A stretch of 64,000 nt of DNA from CAVRXT01 sp963725655 (GTDB lineage: Bacteria > Acidobacteriota > Terriglobia > Acidiferrales > UBA7541): assembly GCA_963725655.1 (NCBI GenBank), contig CAVRYY010000001.1:1240001-1304000 (forward strand), in the 5' to 3' direction. Below are positions 54,534 to 63,736 of this stretch, in pieces. The position numbers were made by a program, and so were the translations under genes. The notes below the pieces were generated by a model. It saw only the letters and a program-made list of their open reading frames with translations, made no database searches and was not told the DNA's origin. Each line of letters opens with the position of its first letter. Within the stretch, counting starts at the first letter, position 1.

Positions 54534-57211
54534 CCCGCAGCCGCTGGGCTCGTTTCCGTTCCTGGGTCAACGCCACGCTGCGCCGTGAGCAAATGGAAAG
54601 CGAGATCGATGCCGAGCTTCGCTTCCATATGGAAACCTACTCGCAAGAATTAATTCGCGGCGGCATGCCGCCCCACGAAGCCGTGCGTCGCGCGTCGCTC
54701 GAGTTTGGCGGCGCAGAGAAAATCAAAGAGGAGTGCCGTGATGCCCGCGGCGCCAATCTCCTGGAATCCTTCCTACAGGATCTGCGCTACGGCCTGCGCA
54801 CCCTGCGCAAAGCGCCCACCTTCGCAACCATCGCCATTCTCACTCTGGCCCTCGGCATCGGCGCTACCACCGCGATGTTTTCCGTCGTCAACGCCGTGCT
54901 GCTCCGCCCGCTCGCATATCGCCAACCCGATAAGCTCTACCTCATTCGCGAAGGCATTTCCGAGATGGCTCAGTTTTATCCCTCTTTCCCCGCCAACGCT
55001 GGCGGTTTCCTCAGGTGGCAAAGCCAGTGCCGTTCTTTCGAGCGGATTGCCATCGTCGAGCCTATCGGCCGGATCTTGACCGGCGCCGGCGAGTCCCAGG
55101 AAATTCATGGTGGCCGCGGCTCCGCCAACCTGCTGGAAGTTCTCGGCGTGCAACCGCAGCTCGGCCGCACATTTCTAGCCGATGAAGACCGTCCCGGCAA
55201 CGATCACGTCGTTATCCTCACCGATTCTTTCTGGCGCGATCATTTTCATTCCGACCCGTCCCTCATCGGCCGATCCATCACCCTCGACGGCGAATCAGAC
55301 GTAGTCGTCGGCATCCTGCCGCCGGCTTTTCGATTTCCGAAAGCCGCGCAGCTCGGCCCACTCATCGATTTTGGTCCGCAGCTCGATTTTTTCAAGCCGC
55401 TCGGTCTGGATCCCGCGAAGTTTTCGCTGCTCGGCGAATTCGATTACGCCGCGATTGCCAGGCTCAAGCCCGGCGTCAGCCCGCAGCAAGCGCTCGCCGA
55501 ACTCAACATTATCCAGGCGCAGATCGCCCGCGATTCCAAAGAGAATGTCACTCTGCACGCGGAACTTTGGCCGCTCGAATCGCAAGTGGTTGGCCCCGCC
55601 CGCCGCGGTCTGCTGCTCTTGCTCGGCGGCGTCGCCGCGATGCTCCTGATCGTCTGCGCCAATCTAGCCAGCCTGCTGCTGGCGCGAATCCCCAATCGCC
55701 TGCGCGAGTCGGCGATTCGCACCGCTCTCGGCGCGTCCCGCGCGCGTCTGGTCCGTCAGATGCTCACCGAAAGTATTCTGCTTAGCCTTCTCGGAGGTCT
55801 GCTCGGGATCGGCCTCGCTTATCTTAGCTTGCACCAACTGGTCCGCTGGGGGCCCGTCGATCTGCCGCGCCTCGACGAAGTGCGCTTGGACGCTCGCGTC
55901 CTCGGTTTCGCATTTCTGCTATCCATGTTCACTGGCATCGTTTTCGGCACCCTGCCTGCCTGGCGCGTCACCCGCACCGAGCCTCACGATGCTCTGAAAT
56001 CCGGCGCGCTCACCGCAACCGAAAATCGCCGCACCCGTCGCCTGCGCGAATCGCTCATCGGTTTCGAAGTAGCGGCAAGCACCTTGCTCCTGATCGTTGC
56101 GGGCTTGCTCTCCGTCAGCTTGTTCCGTCTCCTCGCTGTGGACAAGGGCTTCTCCGCCGAGCGCACCCTCACCGCTGACGTCACTTTGCCGCGGCAGTCT
56201 TACCCCAAACCCGCGCAGGAGCAAATTTTCTACGATTCCGTCCTCCGCCAGGTCCAGCAACTCCCGGGCGTCACCCACGCCGGCTGGATCAACAAGCTGC
56301 CCTTCGAAGGACAGGAAGAAGTGAACGCCATCCAGGCGCAAGGCATGGTCGATGTGATGCAGGCTCCCATCGCCAACTATCGTTTCATCACCCCTGATTA
56401 TTTTCAGGCCGCCGGCATTCCGTTGCGGCAAGGCCGGTTCACCGCGGAAAGCGACGCCTCCCGCCACGTTGCCCTCATTTCGCAGAGCGTAGCCGACAAG
56501 GTTTGGCCCGGCCAGAATCCCGTCGGCCAGCAGTTCCACCAGGGCGGTGACGATCGGCCGCTCACCGAAGTCATCGGCGTGGTCGGAGACATCCGCAGCG
56601 TGGCGCTCGACCAGCCTCCGCTGTTGATGGTCTACGCGCAGAGCGGTGACGTCGCCAACGACTGGAGCGGCTGGCATGCTTCGCTCGTTGTTCGTTCCAC
56701 CTCTGACCCCGTCGCGCTCGCCAATGCTCTTCGCGACGCCATTCGCAGCGTCGATTCATCCGTTCCAATCGTCCATCTCCGCCAAATGACTGACGTCGTA
56801 ACCGAATCAGTCGCCGTGCGCCGCTTCCAAATGTCTCTGGTAGTTCTCTTTGCGCTTCTGGCGCTGTCCCTCGCCTCGATTGGAATTTACGGAGTGCTGG
56901 CCTATTCCGTCGAGCAGCGCCGCCCCGAATTAGGCCTTCGCCGAGCCCTGGGTGCCCAAGTCTCCCACCTGCGCTGGATGATCCTCCGCCAAGGCATGGC
57001 CCCCGTAGCAATAGGCCTCGCCGTCGGAATAGCCGCCTCGCTGGTCGCAGGCACCTTGATTAGCAGTTTGCTCTTCGGCGTCACCGCCTCCGACCCGTTC
57101 ACCATCGCCGGCGTAGTCTTCGTAGTCCTCGCAATCGCACTCCTCGCCTGCTATCTCCCCGCCCGCCGCACCATGGACGCAGATCCCATGGCCGCCCTTC
57201 GCTACGAGTAA
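54530..57211 (+). CDS. ADOP-type orphan ABC permease (MacB/FtsX-like)
   Basis: An 893-residue inner-membrane protein starting at ATG 54530 with GGAGGAGG upstream. An N-terminal prefix domain (MESEIDAELRFHMETYSQEL, AVRRASLEFGGAEKIKEECR) is followed by two tandem MacB-like periplasmic/FtsX permease units. The first unit has APTFATIAILTLALGIGATT, and RLRESAIRTALGASRARLVR marks its FtsX core. The second, ending VEQRRPELGLRRALGAQVSH, closes with four transmembrane helices in total per half. No ATPase gene accompanies it. Such duplicated orphan permeases are a trademark of Acidobacteriota; the exported substrate is unknown. Confidence 0.92.
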   Translation: MTRSRWARFRSWVNATLRREQMESEIDAELRFHMETYSQELIRGGMPPHEAVRRASLEFGGAEKIKEECRDARGANLLESFLQDLRYGLRTLRKAPTFATIAILTLALGIGATTAMFSVVNAVLLRPLAYRQPDKLYLIREGISEMAQFYPSFPANAGGFLRWQSQCRSFERIAIVEPIGRILTGAGESQEIHGGRGSANLLEVLGVQPQLGRTFLADEDRPGNDHVVILTDSFWRDHFHSDPSLIGRSITLDGESDVVVGILPPAFRFPKAAQLGPLIDFGPQLDFFKPLGLDPAKFSLLGEFDYAAIARLKPGVSPQQALAELNIIQAQIARDSKENVTLHAELWPLESQVVGPARRGLLLLLGGVAAMLLIVCANLASLLLARIPNRLRESAIRTALGASRARLVRQMLTESILLSLLGGLLGIGLAYLSLHQLVRWGPVDLPRLDEVRLDARVLGFAFLLSMFTGIVFGTLPAWRVTRTEPHDALKSGALTATENRRTRRLRESLIGFEVAASTLLLIVAGLLSVSLFRLLAVDKGFSAERTLTADVTLPRQSYPKPAQEQIFYDSVLRQVQQLPGVTHAGWINKLPFEGQEEVNAIQAQGMVDVMQAPIANYRFITPDYFQAAGIPLRQGRFTAESDASRHVALISQSVADKVWPGQNPVGQQFHQGGDDRPLTEVIGVVGDIRSVALDQPPLLMVYAQSGDVANDWSGWHASLVVRSTSDPVALANALRDAIRSVDSSVPIVHLRQMTDVVTESVAVRRFQMSLVVLFALLALSLASIGIYGVLAYSVEQRRPELGLRRALGAQVSHLRWMILRQGMAPVAIGLAVGIAASLVAGTLISSLLFGVTASDPFTIAGVVFVVLAIALLACYLPARRTMDADPMAALRYE

Positions 57212-57223
57212 CGTTCGCCGCAA

Positions 57224-57334
57224 CGGTTCTACGCATTTATCTTTTCCGGGTGCCCCACTCTTCCCGCCTTTCGGGAAGGGTGGGCGTACTAACCTAAGTC
57301 CACTCCGGGAACGGGCGAGTGTTGTGACTTGCCT
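57224..57334 (+). repeat. Dispersed intergenic hairpin repeat, copy E
   Basis: CGGTTCTACG, TTATCTTTTCCGGGTGCC, then a 13-bp hairpin CCCACTCTTCCCG/CGGGAAGGGTGGG (57254-57284, loop CCTTT and one G-U pair). A tail ACCTAAGTCCACT...GGGAACGGGCGAGTGT follows and is repeated in the next copy. It starts just past the permease stop. Confidence 0.65.
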
Positions 57335-57345
57335 GTGATTTTTCT

Positions 57346-57426
57346 CCACTCTTCCCGCCTTTTGGGAAGGGTGGGCGCACTGACCTAAGTCCACTTCCGG
57401 GAACGGGCGAGTGTCTTGACTTGCCT
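57346..57426 (+). repeat. Dispersed intergenic hairpin repeat, copy F (tandem to E)
   Basis: Repeats copy E from the hairpin onwards, offset 91 bases, with few differences: CCACTCTTCCCGCCTTTTGG, GAAGGGTGGGCGCACTGACC and GGGAACGGGCGAGTGT. The rest of the 400-base gap up to 57613 has no other feature. Confidence 0.6.
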
Positions 57427-57613
57427 TTGTTCTTGCCTCAAGCTTCCGCGCTTTGTGGGTCTCCCACTTTCCCCGGCGCAAAATACTGGACCAGTCCAAA
57501 TCGGCCGGTTTGATCAACCGGCTCAATTTTCTTTCACTGCGACAACTCAGCCCACGCTAAGCGATCATCGACAACGTACTCCAAGACCTCCAAATATCCC
57601 GGGGAGAAAAACA

Positions 57614-58963
57614 GTGAAGGAATTGCTGGCTGACGCTGCAACTCGATCCGCAAAATACTTAGCAGGCCTGGGTAGCACCCCCACCGCACCTCGCCCAGAA
57701 GACATCGCTCGACTCGCAGCACTCGGCGGCCCTCTGCCTGAAAAACCGTCCGACCCAGCCGAAATCCTGCACCTCCTCGACGATCTTGGCTCGCCCGCCA
57801 CCGTCTCTACCGCAGGCGGCCGCTTTTTCGGTTTCGTAATCGGCGGCACTCTCCCCGCTGCTCTGGCCGCCAATTGGCTAGCCGGAGCCTGGGACCAGAA
57901 TGCCGCCTTCGCGGTGATGTCCCCGGTGGCCGCCAAGCTCGAAGAAATTGTTCTTGCCTGGATTATCGAACTCTTCGGCCTTCCCAAAACCTGCGGCGCG
58001 GGTTTCGTCACTGGGACCACCATGGCGAATTTTTCCGCCTTGGCCGCAGCGCGCACCACGCTCCTGAAGCGCGCCGGTTGGGACGTCGAAGAAAACGGAT
58101 TATTCGAAGCCCCCGCGATACGAGTGGTGGTTGGTGAAGAAGTCCACGTCTCCCTGCTCAAAGCTTTGGCGTTGCTCGGTCTTGGCCGCTCCCGCGTCAT
58201 CCGCGTGCCGGCCGACGCCCAGGGCCGGATGAAATCCGACGCACTCCCGCAACTCGACGCCCGCACTATCGTTTGTATTCAGGCCGGCAACGTAAACACT
58301 GGAGCGTTTGATCCCGCTAAGGAAATATGTGCGCGCGCGCACGACGCCGGAGCCTGGGTGCACATGGACGGCGCTTTCGGACTGTGGGCGGCGGTCTCCC
58401 CGCTTTACGCGCATCTCCTCGAAGGCGCCGCCACTGCCGATTCCTGGGCCATCGATTGCCACAAGTGGCTCAACGTCCCGTACGATTCCGGACTCGCCGT
58501 GGTTCGCCAGGCCGATCATCTCAGCGATGCCTTCGCGCTCAGCGCGGCGTATCTCCAATCCAGCGCCGTGCGCGAACCCTGCTACTACACTCCTGAAGCC
58601 TCGCGCCGCGCCCGGGGAATTGAACTGTGGGCGGCCATCCGTTCGCTAGGCCGCGAGGGCCTCCGTGAACTGATCGAGCGGAACTGCCGCTTCGCGGCGG
58701 TCTTCGCGCAACGTCTTCGTGATGCAGGCTTCGAAATCTTGAACGATGTAGTGTTGAATCAGGTGCTGGTGTCGTTCGGCAGCGCCGAAGAAACGCAGCG
58801 GGTAATCGCGGAAGTGCAGCGCGACGGCACCTGCTGGTGCGGCGGCACCCAGTGGCACGGACGCACCGCAATGCGCATCAGCGTTTCCAGTTGGGCCACC
58901 ACCGCCGCCGACGTAGACCGCAGCCTCGAAGCAATCATCCGCATCGCCAACGCCGGAAAATGA
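57614..58963 (+). CDS. Group II pyridoxal-phosphate-dependent decarboxylase
   Basis: A 449-residue PLP enzyme of the glutamate/aromatic-amino-acid/2,4-diaminobutyrate decarboxylase group. The PLP-binding Lys284 lies in WAIDCHKWLNVPYD, the PLP-pyridine Asp252 in WVHMDGAFGLWAA, and the stacking His178 in EEVHVSLLKALALLG. GFVTGTTMANFSALAAAR and CIQAGNVNTGAFDP complete the cofactor site. GTG 57614, with GGGGAGA upstream, is the likely start; the longer frame upstream runs through the repeats. Substrate cannot be assigned confidently: relatives decarboxylate aromatic amino acids, aspartate or diaminobutyrate. It is monocistronic. Confidence 0.87.
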   Translation: MKELLADAATRSAKYLAGLGSTPTAPRPEDIARLAALGGPLPEKPSDPAEILHLLDDLGSPATVSTAGGRFFGFVIGGTLPAALAANWLAGAWDQNAAFAVMSPVAAKLEEIVLAWIIELFGLPKTCGAGFVTGTTMANFSALAAARTTLLKRAGWDVEENGLFEAPAIRVVVGEEVHVSLLKALALLGLGRSRVIRVPADAQGRMKSDALPQLDARTIVCIQAGNVNTGAFDPAKEICARAHDAGAWVHMDGAFGLWAAVSPLYAHLLEGAATADSWAIDCHKWLNVPYDSGLAVVRQADHLSDAFALSAAYLQSSAVREPCYYTPEASRRARGIELWAAIRSLGREGLRELIERNCRFAAVFAQRLRDAGFEILNDVVLNQVLVSFGSAEETQRVIAEVQRDGTCWCGGTQWHGRTAMRISVSSWATTAADVDRSLEAIIRIANAGK

Positions 58964-59285
58964 CCCTGCCCCGAATCTTCCAAACCAAAAATCCACTACC
59001 GCGGCCATCCCCAAGCGGGCCGTAGCGCCGCGACTCGTCGAGGAAAACACTCCAATCCAGAATCTCTCCGCTCGCAAATATGATCCCTAATTCCGGAATG
59101 GAAATGCCTGTCGCATCGGATTCCCGCTCATCACAAGCCCCCGGACTACAATTCCCCGAAGCGCCATTCGGCTTTGGCGGACCCGCACCCCCCTGGCCCC
59201 ACGTGCCGTTGTCGGTTAGGCGTCGGCTCCGCCCCCCTCGCCCCCGGCTACCCTCCGCCAACCTGCTAAAATAGAGCCCACACTC
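58964..59285. other. Intergenic region with short shared repeat
   Basis: A 320-base gap before the transglutaminase gene. Bases 59021-59053 match 54008-54040 at 29 of 33 positions (CGTANCGCCGCNACTCGTCG core). A nearby CCAAAAATCCA block is also shared with 54059 onward, in reversed order. No gene recognised. Confidence 0.45.
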
Positions 59286-61541
59286 ATGGATGGCGAACTC
59301 AACTCGGCACAGGTGTCGCTATCCGCGGTCCAGCGCTACTTTGAAATCTCCCTTTACCTCCTGGTCACCACCGGCATCCTCGCCATTCTGGCCACCGGCA
59401 AGCTCGACCTATTCACCACCATCGCTGCTCCCCTGTTGCTGGTCTATAAAGGCATCCGCCTGTGGCGCGGGCGCCAACACGAACTCTCCCAAAGCGTGGC
59501 CACCTGGATGGTGCTCGCCTATTTCCTCTTTTTCCCCATCGATCTGTGGTTTTTCTCGCGCAACATGACTGCCGGCTCGCCCAACCCCACCCTTTACGCC
59601 GGTCTGCTGGCTGCGATTCACTTGCTCATTTTCGCCGGTCTGGTGCGCATGCTCTCCGCACGCAACAATCGCGATTTCCTTTTTCTCGCCATGCTGGGCT
59701 TTAGCTCCATGCTGGCGGCCGCGATCCTCACCGTAGACACCACCTTCCTCGCCTCATTATCGATATTCCTGGTGGTCGCGGTTTCTACCTTCGTCGGATT
59801 CGAAATCCGCCGCGGCGCCGAAGGTGCGGTTACCCCGCCCCTCGAGTGGGGCACTCCGCGCGGCGAGCAATTGCAACGCGCACTCGGCCTTACTTCGGTG
59901 TTCGTGGCTGCCTCCACTCTCCTTGTGGGCGCCGCCATTTTCTTTATGATCCCGCGTTGGAGTGCCGGCTACCTCAGCGCTTTCAATCTTCAACCCAGCC
60001 TGCTCACCGGTTTCAGCGACAACGTAACCCTCGGCGAAATCGGAGTTATCAAGCAGAGCCAAGCCGTCGTGATGCGCATCAAAGTCGACGGCGACCCGGT
60101 GCGCGCGTCGGCCCTGCGCTGGCGCGGCGCTTCGCTCAGCTTTTTCGATGGTCGCCGCTGGTTCAATCCCAATCCACGCTCGGTGGTCATCAACCCACAG
60201 GGAGACGGGTTTTACCATCTCACTCCGCCGCGCATCCCTCCCGCCGATCAAGCTCCGCTGCGTTACAGCGTGCTGCTCGAACCGCTTGCCACCCGCGCCC
60301 TTTTCTTTGCTCCCCGGCCCACCGAGATTCGCGGACCGTTTGGCGCCGGTGCCGAACGAATCGCCAATATCAGCCACCAGGAATTTCTGTTGATCGATTC
60401 CTCGGGTTCGCTGCAAAATCCCGTGCACACCGGCGCGAAGACCCACTATGACGCCACCTCCTGGCTTCCGCTGGTGCCGCCCGACCAATTGCGCGGCGCA
60501 TCCACCGTCTACCCGCCCGCCATTCGTCAGGCCTACCTGCAATTGCCGGATATCGACCCGCGTATCACGGCGCTCGCGCTGCAAATCACCGCTCACGCGC
60601 CCACGCCCTACGATAAGGCGGCCAGCATCGAAGCCTATCTGCACACCCACTACGGATACACCCTCGACCTTTCCGGCACCCCCCCGGCCGGCGATCCTCT
60701 GGCCTATTTTCTTTTCACCAAGCGCGCCGGGCACTGCGAGTATTTCGCCTCCGCCATGACCGTTCTGCTGCGCTCCCTGGGTGTTCCGGCGCGCTACGCC
60801 ACCGGATTTCTCCCCGGCGAATTCAACGATTTGGCCGGCGATTACATCGTCCGCGCTGCCGACGCGCACGCTTGGGTGGAAGTCTATTTCCCCGGCTACG
60901 ACTGGATCAGCTTCGACCCCACGCCCCCGGGCGGCCCCAAGCATCATGGATTGTTCGCCCGTCTCGGAATGTACTGGGATTGGTTTCAGTTCACCTGGGG
61001 ACAGTGGGTAATCAATTACGATTTCATGCACCAGGTAACTCTGGCGCAAAATTTTGGGAAGTCCACGCGCGCCTGGGGCGATCGCCTGCGCACCTATTCG
61101 CACGAGAAGAAGCGCTGGATCATGGACGTGTTGCTGCACTTTGAAAAGCGCGCACGGGAAGTCACCTACCCCCCCGCAGCTTTGCTCGCGCTGATCGTAA
61201 TTCTGGTGATCGCGGTCCGCGGACGCGACGTCTTCGGTTACGCGCTGACGAAATGGAGATTGCGCGTGCGCTCAGGAGCCACCGCTCCCGCCGCCCTGGC
61301 CGCACTCGAGTACCGCCAAATGCTCCGAATTCTTGAGCGGCGCGGATGGCACAAGGCCCCCGCCCAGACCCCCCTGGAATTTGCAGCCACCATCTCCCAC
61401 GCAGGCCTCGCCGCCCACGTAGCCGAGCTCACTCAGATGTACCAATCCGCCCGCTTCGGCGCCCACCCCGCCGACTCGGAAACAATGTCCACCCTGCTCA
61501 CCTCCATCGAAGCCTTCCTCCGCGGCTCGCACAAAGCCTAA
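59286..61541 (+). CDS. TgpA-like membrane transglutaminase (DUF3488 + transglutaminase + DUF4129-like)
   Basis: A 751-residue inner-membrane protein with a large periplasmic part. Residues 20-225 hold about seven helices of the DUF3488/TgpA N-terminal domain. The transglutaminase core carries its triad: C484 in AGHCEYFASAMTVLLRSLGV, H528 in DAHAWVEVYFPG and D544 in ISFDPTPPG. A single helix (ALLALIVILVIAV, about 632-644) and a cytosolic DUF4129-like tail (EYRQMLRILERRGWHKAP) follow. It resembles Pseudomonas TgpA, which is essential there. TgpA genes usually accompany a MoxR ATPase and a DUF58 protein; neither is adjacent here. Confidence 0.9.
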   Translation: MDGELNSAQVSLSAVQRYFEISLYLLVTTGILAILATGKLDLFTTIAAPLLLVYKGIRLWRGRQHELSQSVATWMVLAYFLFFPIDLWFFSRNMTAGSPNPTLYAGLLAAIHLLIFAGLVRMLSARNNRDFLFLAMLGFSSMLAAAILTVDTTFLASLSIFLVVAVSTFVGFEIRRGAEGAVTPPLEWGTPRGEQLQRALGLTSVFVAASTLLVGAAIFFMIPRWSAGYLSAFNLQPSLLTGFSDNVTLGEIGVIKQSQAVVMRIKVDGDPVRASALRWRGASLSFFDGRRWFNPNPRSVVINPQGDGFYHLTPPRIPPADQAPLRYSVLLEPLATRALFFAPRPTEIRGPFGAGAERIANISHQEFLLIDSSGSLQNPVHTGAKTHYDATSWLPLVPPDQLRGASTVYPPAIRQAYLQLPDIDPRITALALQITAHAPTPYDKAASIEAYLHTHYGYTLDLSGTPPAGDPLAYFLFTKRAGHCEYFASAMTVLLRSLGVPARYATGFLPGEFNDLAGDYIVRAADAHAWVEVYFPGYDWISFDPTPPGGPKHHGLFARLGMYWDWFQFTWGQWVINYDFMHQVTLAQNFGKSTRAWGDRLRTYSHEKKRWIMDVLLHFEKRAREVTYPPAALLALIVILVIAVRGRDVFGYALTKWRLRVRSGATAPAALAALEYRQMLRILERRGWHKAPAQTPLEFAATISHAGLAAHVAELTQMYQSARFGAHPADSETMSTLLTSIEAFLRGSHKA

Positions 61542-61764
61542 CCGCCACCTGCAAGGGCCATCGCGTGTCCACCGGCATGATCTCTACCCCACCGCCTCAC
61601 GAAGTGCTAGGGTTGCACCAGAACAGGAGCAGTCTAATGAGCAAGATCAGCCTAGGACATTCTGCGGCCCCACGCACCGAGGCGAACGGCAATGGCCCTG
61701 CGCCAAGCCGAGGGCTTGCAGGACATAATATTTTCCAATCGCGACAGTTGTAAGGATCAAAACT

Positions 61765-61875
61765 ATGAAGCGTCTTATTCTCAACAACATACAAAATCTG
61801 AATCGTGACAGGGAGCGAAAAAAAGAGGCGGGCGGCAGCGGTCTTGGCGCCAAGCTCAGGGCTCGCACGACATAA
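61765..61875 (+). CDS. Small ORF in first tandem unit (36 residues)
   Basis: Starts at ATG with TAAGGATC 7-10 bases upstream and reads MKRLILNNIQNLNRDRERKK followed by EAGGSGLGAKLRARTT. It is too short for homology recognition. Its first 14 residues recur in the second unit with only Ile to Val, while the other change is synonymous (CGT to CGC) and the start changes from ATG to GTG. That pattern hints at translation. It could be a leader peptide or merely a chance frame. Confidence 0.35.
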   Translation: MKRLILNNIQNLNRDRERKKEAGGSGLGAKLRARTT

Positions 61876-61911
61876 TATTTTCCAATCGCGACAGTCGTAA
61901 GGATCAGAACT

Positions 61912-61974
61912 GTGAAGCGCCTTGTTCTCAACAACATACAAAATCTGAATCGTACCAAAGGGCCAAAAAAATAA
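61912..61974 (+). CDS. Small ORF in second tandem unit (20 residues)
   Basis: Starts at GTG with TAAGGATC upstream and reads VKRLVLNNIQNLNRTKGPKK, then TAA. It matches the first-unit ORF for 14 residues and ends where that ORF has a Glu codon. The downstream GC-rich inverted repeat could terminate it. Evidence for translation is indirect. Confidence 0.3.
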   Translation: MKRLVLNNIQNLNRTKGPKK

Positions 61975-62116
61975 GGTCTGAACAAAAGGCGAAAGGTCCG
62001 CCGATCCGGGATCGGAACCCGGCCGGAGGGGCCCATCGGCTCCGGACCGGGGAGCTGGCTGGCGTGATACAATTGCAACTCCGCTACGGGTCCTCTGGGA
62101 TCAAAAAAAAGGCGAC

Positions 62117-63616
62117 ATGTTGAAAGTTGGATTTGTGAGTTTGGGATGCCCCAAGAACCTCGTCGATAGCGAGGTGATGATGGGCATGCTCGCGCGCCAC
62201 GGCTGCGAGATTACCCCCCGGCCCGGCGAGGCCGACGTGCTGGTGGTGAACACCTGCTCGTTCATCGCCTCTGCCCAGCAGGAATCGGTGGAATCGATTC
62301 TGGAAATGGCCGAATACAAGAAATTCGGCAGCGCCAAACGCCTGATCGTCGCCGGCTGCATGGTCGAGCGCTACCGCAACGAGATCCAACAGCAGATTCC
62401 GGAAGTGGACGCGGTAATCGGAACTGGCGAGATCGAACGAATCATCGAGGTGTGCGCCGGAGAGGTGTCCGCGGCGGAAGCCCGCGCTAACGGCGGTGCA
62501 CCAGTCGCGCCTTTCCATTCAGCGAATCACTCCGCCGAAAGTCTTCCGTCTTATCTCTACACCGACGCCACGCCGCGCATTCTCACCACTCCCCGGCACA
62601 GCGCCTACATCAAGATCAACGAAGGCTGCGACCATCCCTGCACGTTCTGCATCATTCCTGAGCTGCGCGGAAAATTCCGCAGCCGCCGCTTCGAATCTAT
62701 CATTCAGGAAGCGCACAATCTGGCCCTCGCGGGTGTCCGCGAAATTTCCCTGATCGGGCAAGACACCACTTTCTACGGCGAAGACCTGGGCATACGCGAC
62801 GGCCTGGCGAATTTGCTGGAACGGCTCGCGGGCATTGAGGACTTGAGCTGGATCCGCTTTCTCTACTGCTATCCCAACCGAATCACCCCGCGCCTGCTGG
62901 CCACCATGGCCGCGCATCCGCGCCTGGCCAAGTACATGGACATCCCGCTGCAGCACGCCAGCCGCAAGGTGCTGGCGCGCATGAAGCGCGGAGCCAACGG
63001 CGACGTCTTCCTGAAAATGCTGGAAAATATTCGCCGCGAGGTTCCCGGTGTGTCGCTGCGAACTTCGTTCATCGTCGGCTTTCCCGGCGAAAGCGAAGCG
63101 GACTTCGAGGAGTTGTGCGATTTCGTTCGCGCCGCGGAATTCGATTGGATGGGCGTTTTCGCCTACTCCGACGAAGACACCGCGGAAAGTTTCCACCTCG
63201 ACGGCAAGGTCGACGCGAAAACCATTGTTCGCCGCCGCAACGCCCTGATGGCCATCCAGAAGAAAATCTCCCGGAGGAAATTGCGCGCCCGCGTCGGCCA
63301 GCGTGTCGCCGCGCTTCTGGAAGGTCCTTCCGCGGAAAATGAGTTGGTGTGGGAAGCGCGCCTGGAAGGAATGGCGCCGGAAATCGACGGCAAAGTCTTC
63401 ATCACCGATATGGCCGGCGTGAACGATGTTGCCGATCTGCCTTCGCCCGGCACCATGGCTACCGTCGAGATTACGTCCGCGAAAGATTACGATCTGATCG
63501 GCCGGGTGGTGGAATTCGAATCGAATGTGGCTGCGCGACGCTCACCGGAAACGCGGGCGTACCAAACATCTCCGCAGTCGGCGCCGGTGTCTTCTCCCTT
63601 CTCGATTCTGGCGTAG
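62117..63616 (+). CDS. rimO: Ribosomal protein S12 methylthiotransferase RimO
   Basis: A 499-residue radical-SAM enzyme that adds a methylthio group to the conserved aspartate of ribosomal protein S12. The N-terminal UPF0004 domain carries the auxiliary cluster cysteines C11 (SLGCPKN), C47 (NTCSF) and C81 (AGCMVERY). The radical-SAM cluster is C171, C175 and C178 in EGCDHPCTFC. A C-terminal TRAM domain follows residue 410. The final 20 residues (Ser/Pro-rich) extend beyond the family norm. VGFVSLGCPKNLVDSE at the start and the overall length point to RimO rather than MiaB. AAGGCG precedes the ATG. Confidence 0.94.
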   Translation: MLKVGFVSLGCPKNLVDSEVMMGMLARHGCEITPRPGEADVLVVNTCSFIASAQQESVESILEMAEYKKFGSAKRLIVAGCMVERYRNEIQQQIPEVDAVIGTGEIERIIEVCAGEVSAAEARANGGAPVAPFHSANHSAESLPSYLYTDATPRILTTPRHSAYIKINEGCDHPCTFCIIPELRGKFRSRRFESIIQEAHNLALAGVREISLIGQDTTFYGEDLGIRDGLANLLERLAGIEDLSWIRFLYCYPNRITPRLLATMAAHPRLAKYMDIPLQHASRKVLARMKRGANGDVFLKMLENIRREVPGVSLRTSFIVGFPGESEADFEELCDFVRAAEFDWMGVFAYSDEDTAESFHLDGKVDAKTIVRRRNALMAIQKKISRRKLRARVGQRVAALLEGPSAENELVWEARLEGMAPEIDGKVFITDMAGVNDVADLPSPGTMATVEITSAKDYDLIGRVVEFESNVAARRSPETRAYQTSPQSAPVSSPFSILA

Positions 63617-63736
63617 ATCCACAACCTTCAAATTAACCAACAGCGATGAACCTCAAACTGGGCTTGATGAATCTAATCGGGAACGGCCCGAAGTGCGGAG
63701 TCCGGCTGGCGCGTTCGAGAGAATAAAAGGAGAAGC

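Larger units (their letters stand above)
61687..61980 (+). repeat. 147-bp tandem duplication
   Basis: Two units offset by exactly 147 bases (about 61687-61833 and 61834-61980). The central 107 bases (61700-61806 and 61847-61953) differ at only 9 positions, including an unchanged 25-base block containing ATAATATTTTCCAATCGCGA. Each unit carries a ribosome site and a tiny ORF, described separately. The remainder of the gap 61542-62116 holds a GC-rich inverted repeat near 61997-62015 (CCGATCC/GGATCGG) and no other gene. Confidence 0.75.

Noticed and set aside
59757..61139. 460-codon ORF antisense to the transglutaminase gene
   Set aside because: A GC-rich shadow frame with no family resemblance, while the plus strand encodes a complete TgpA with its catalytic triad.
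61700..61953. CRISPR-like repeats
   Set aside because: Only two units, 107 bases each with differences, no short regular spacers and no cas genes; it is a simple tandem duplication.
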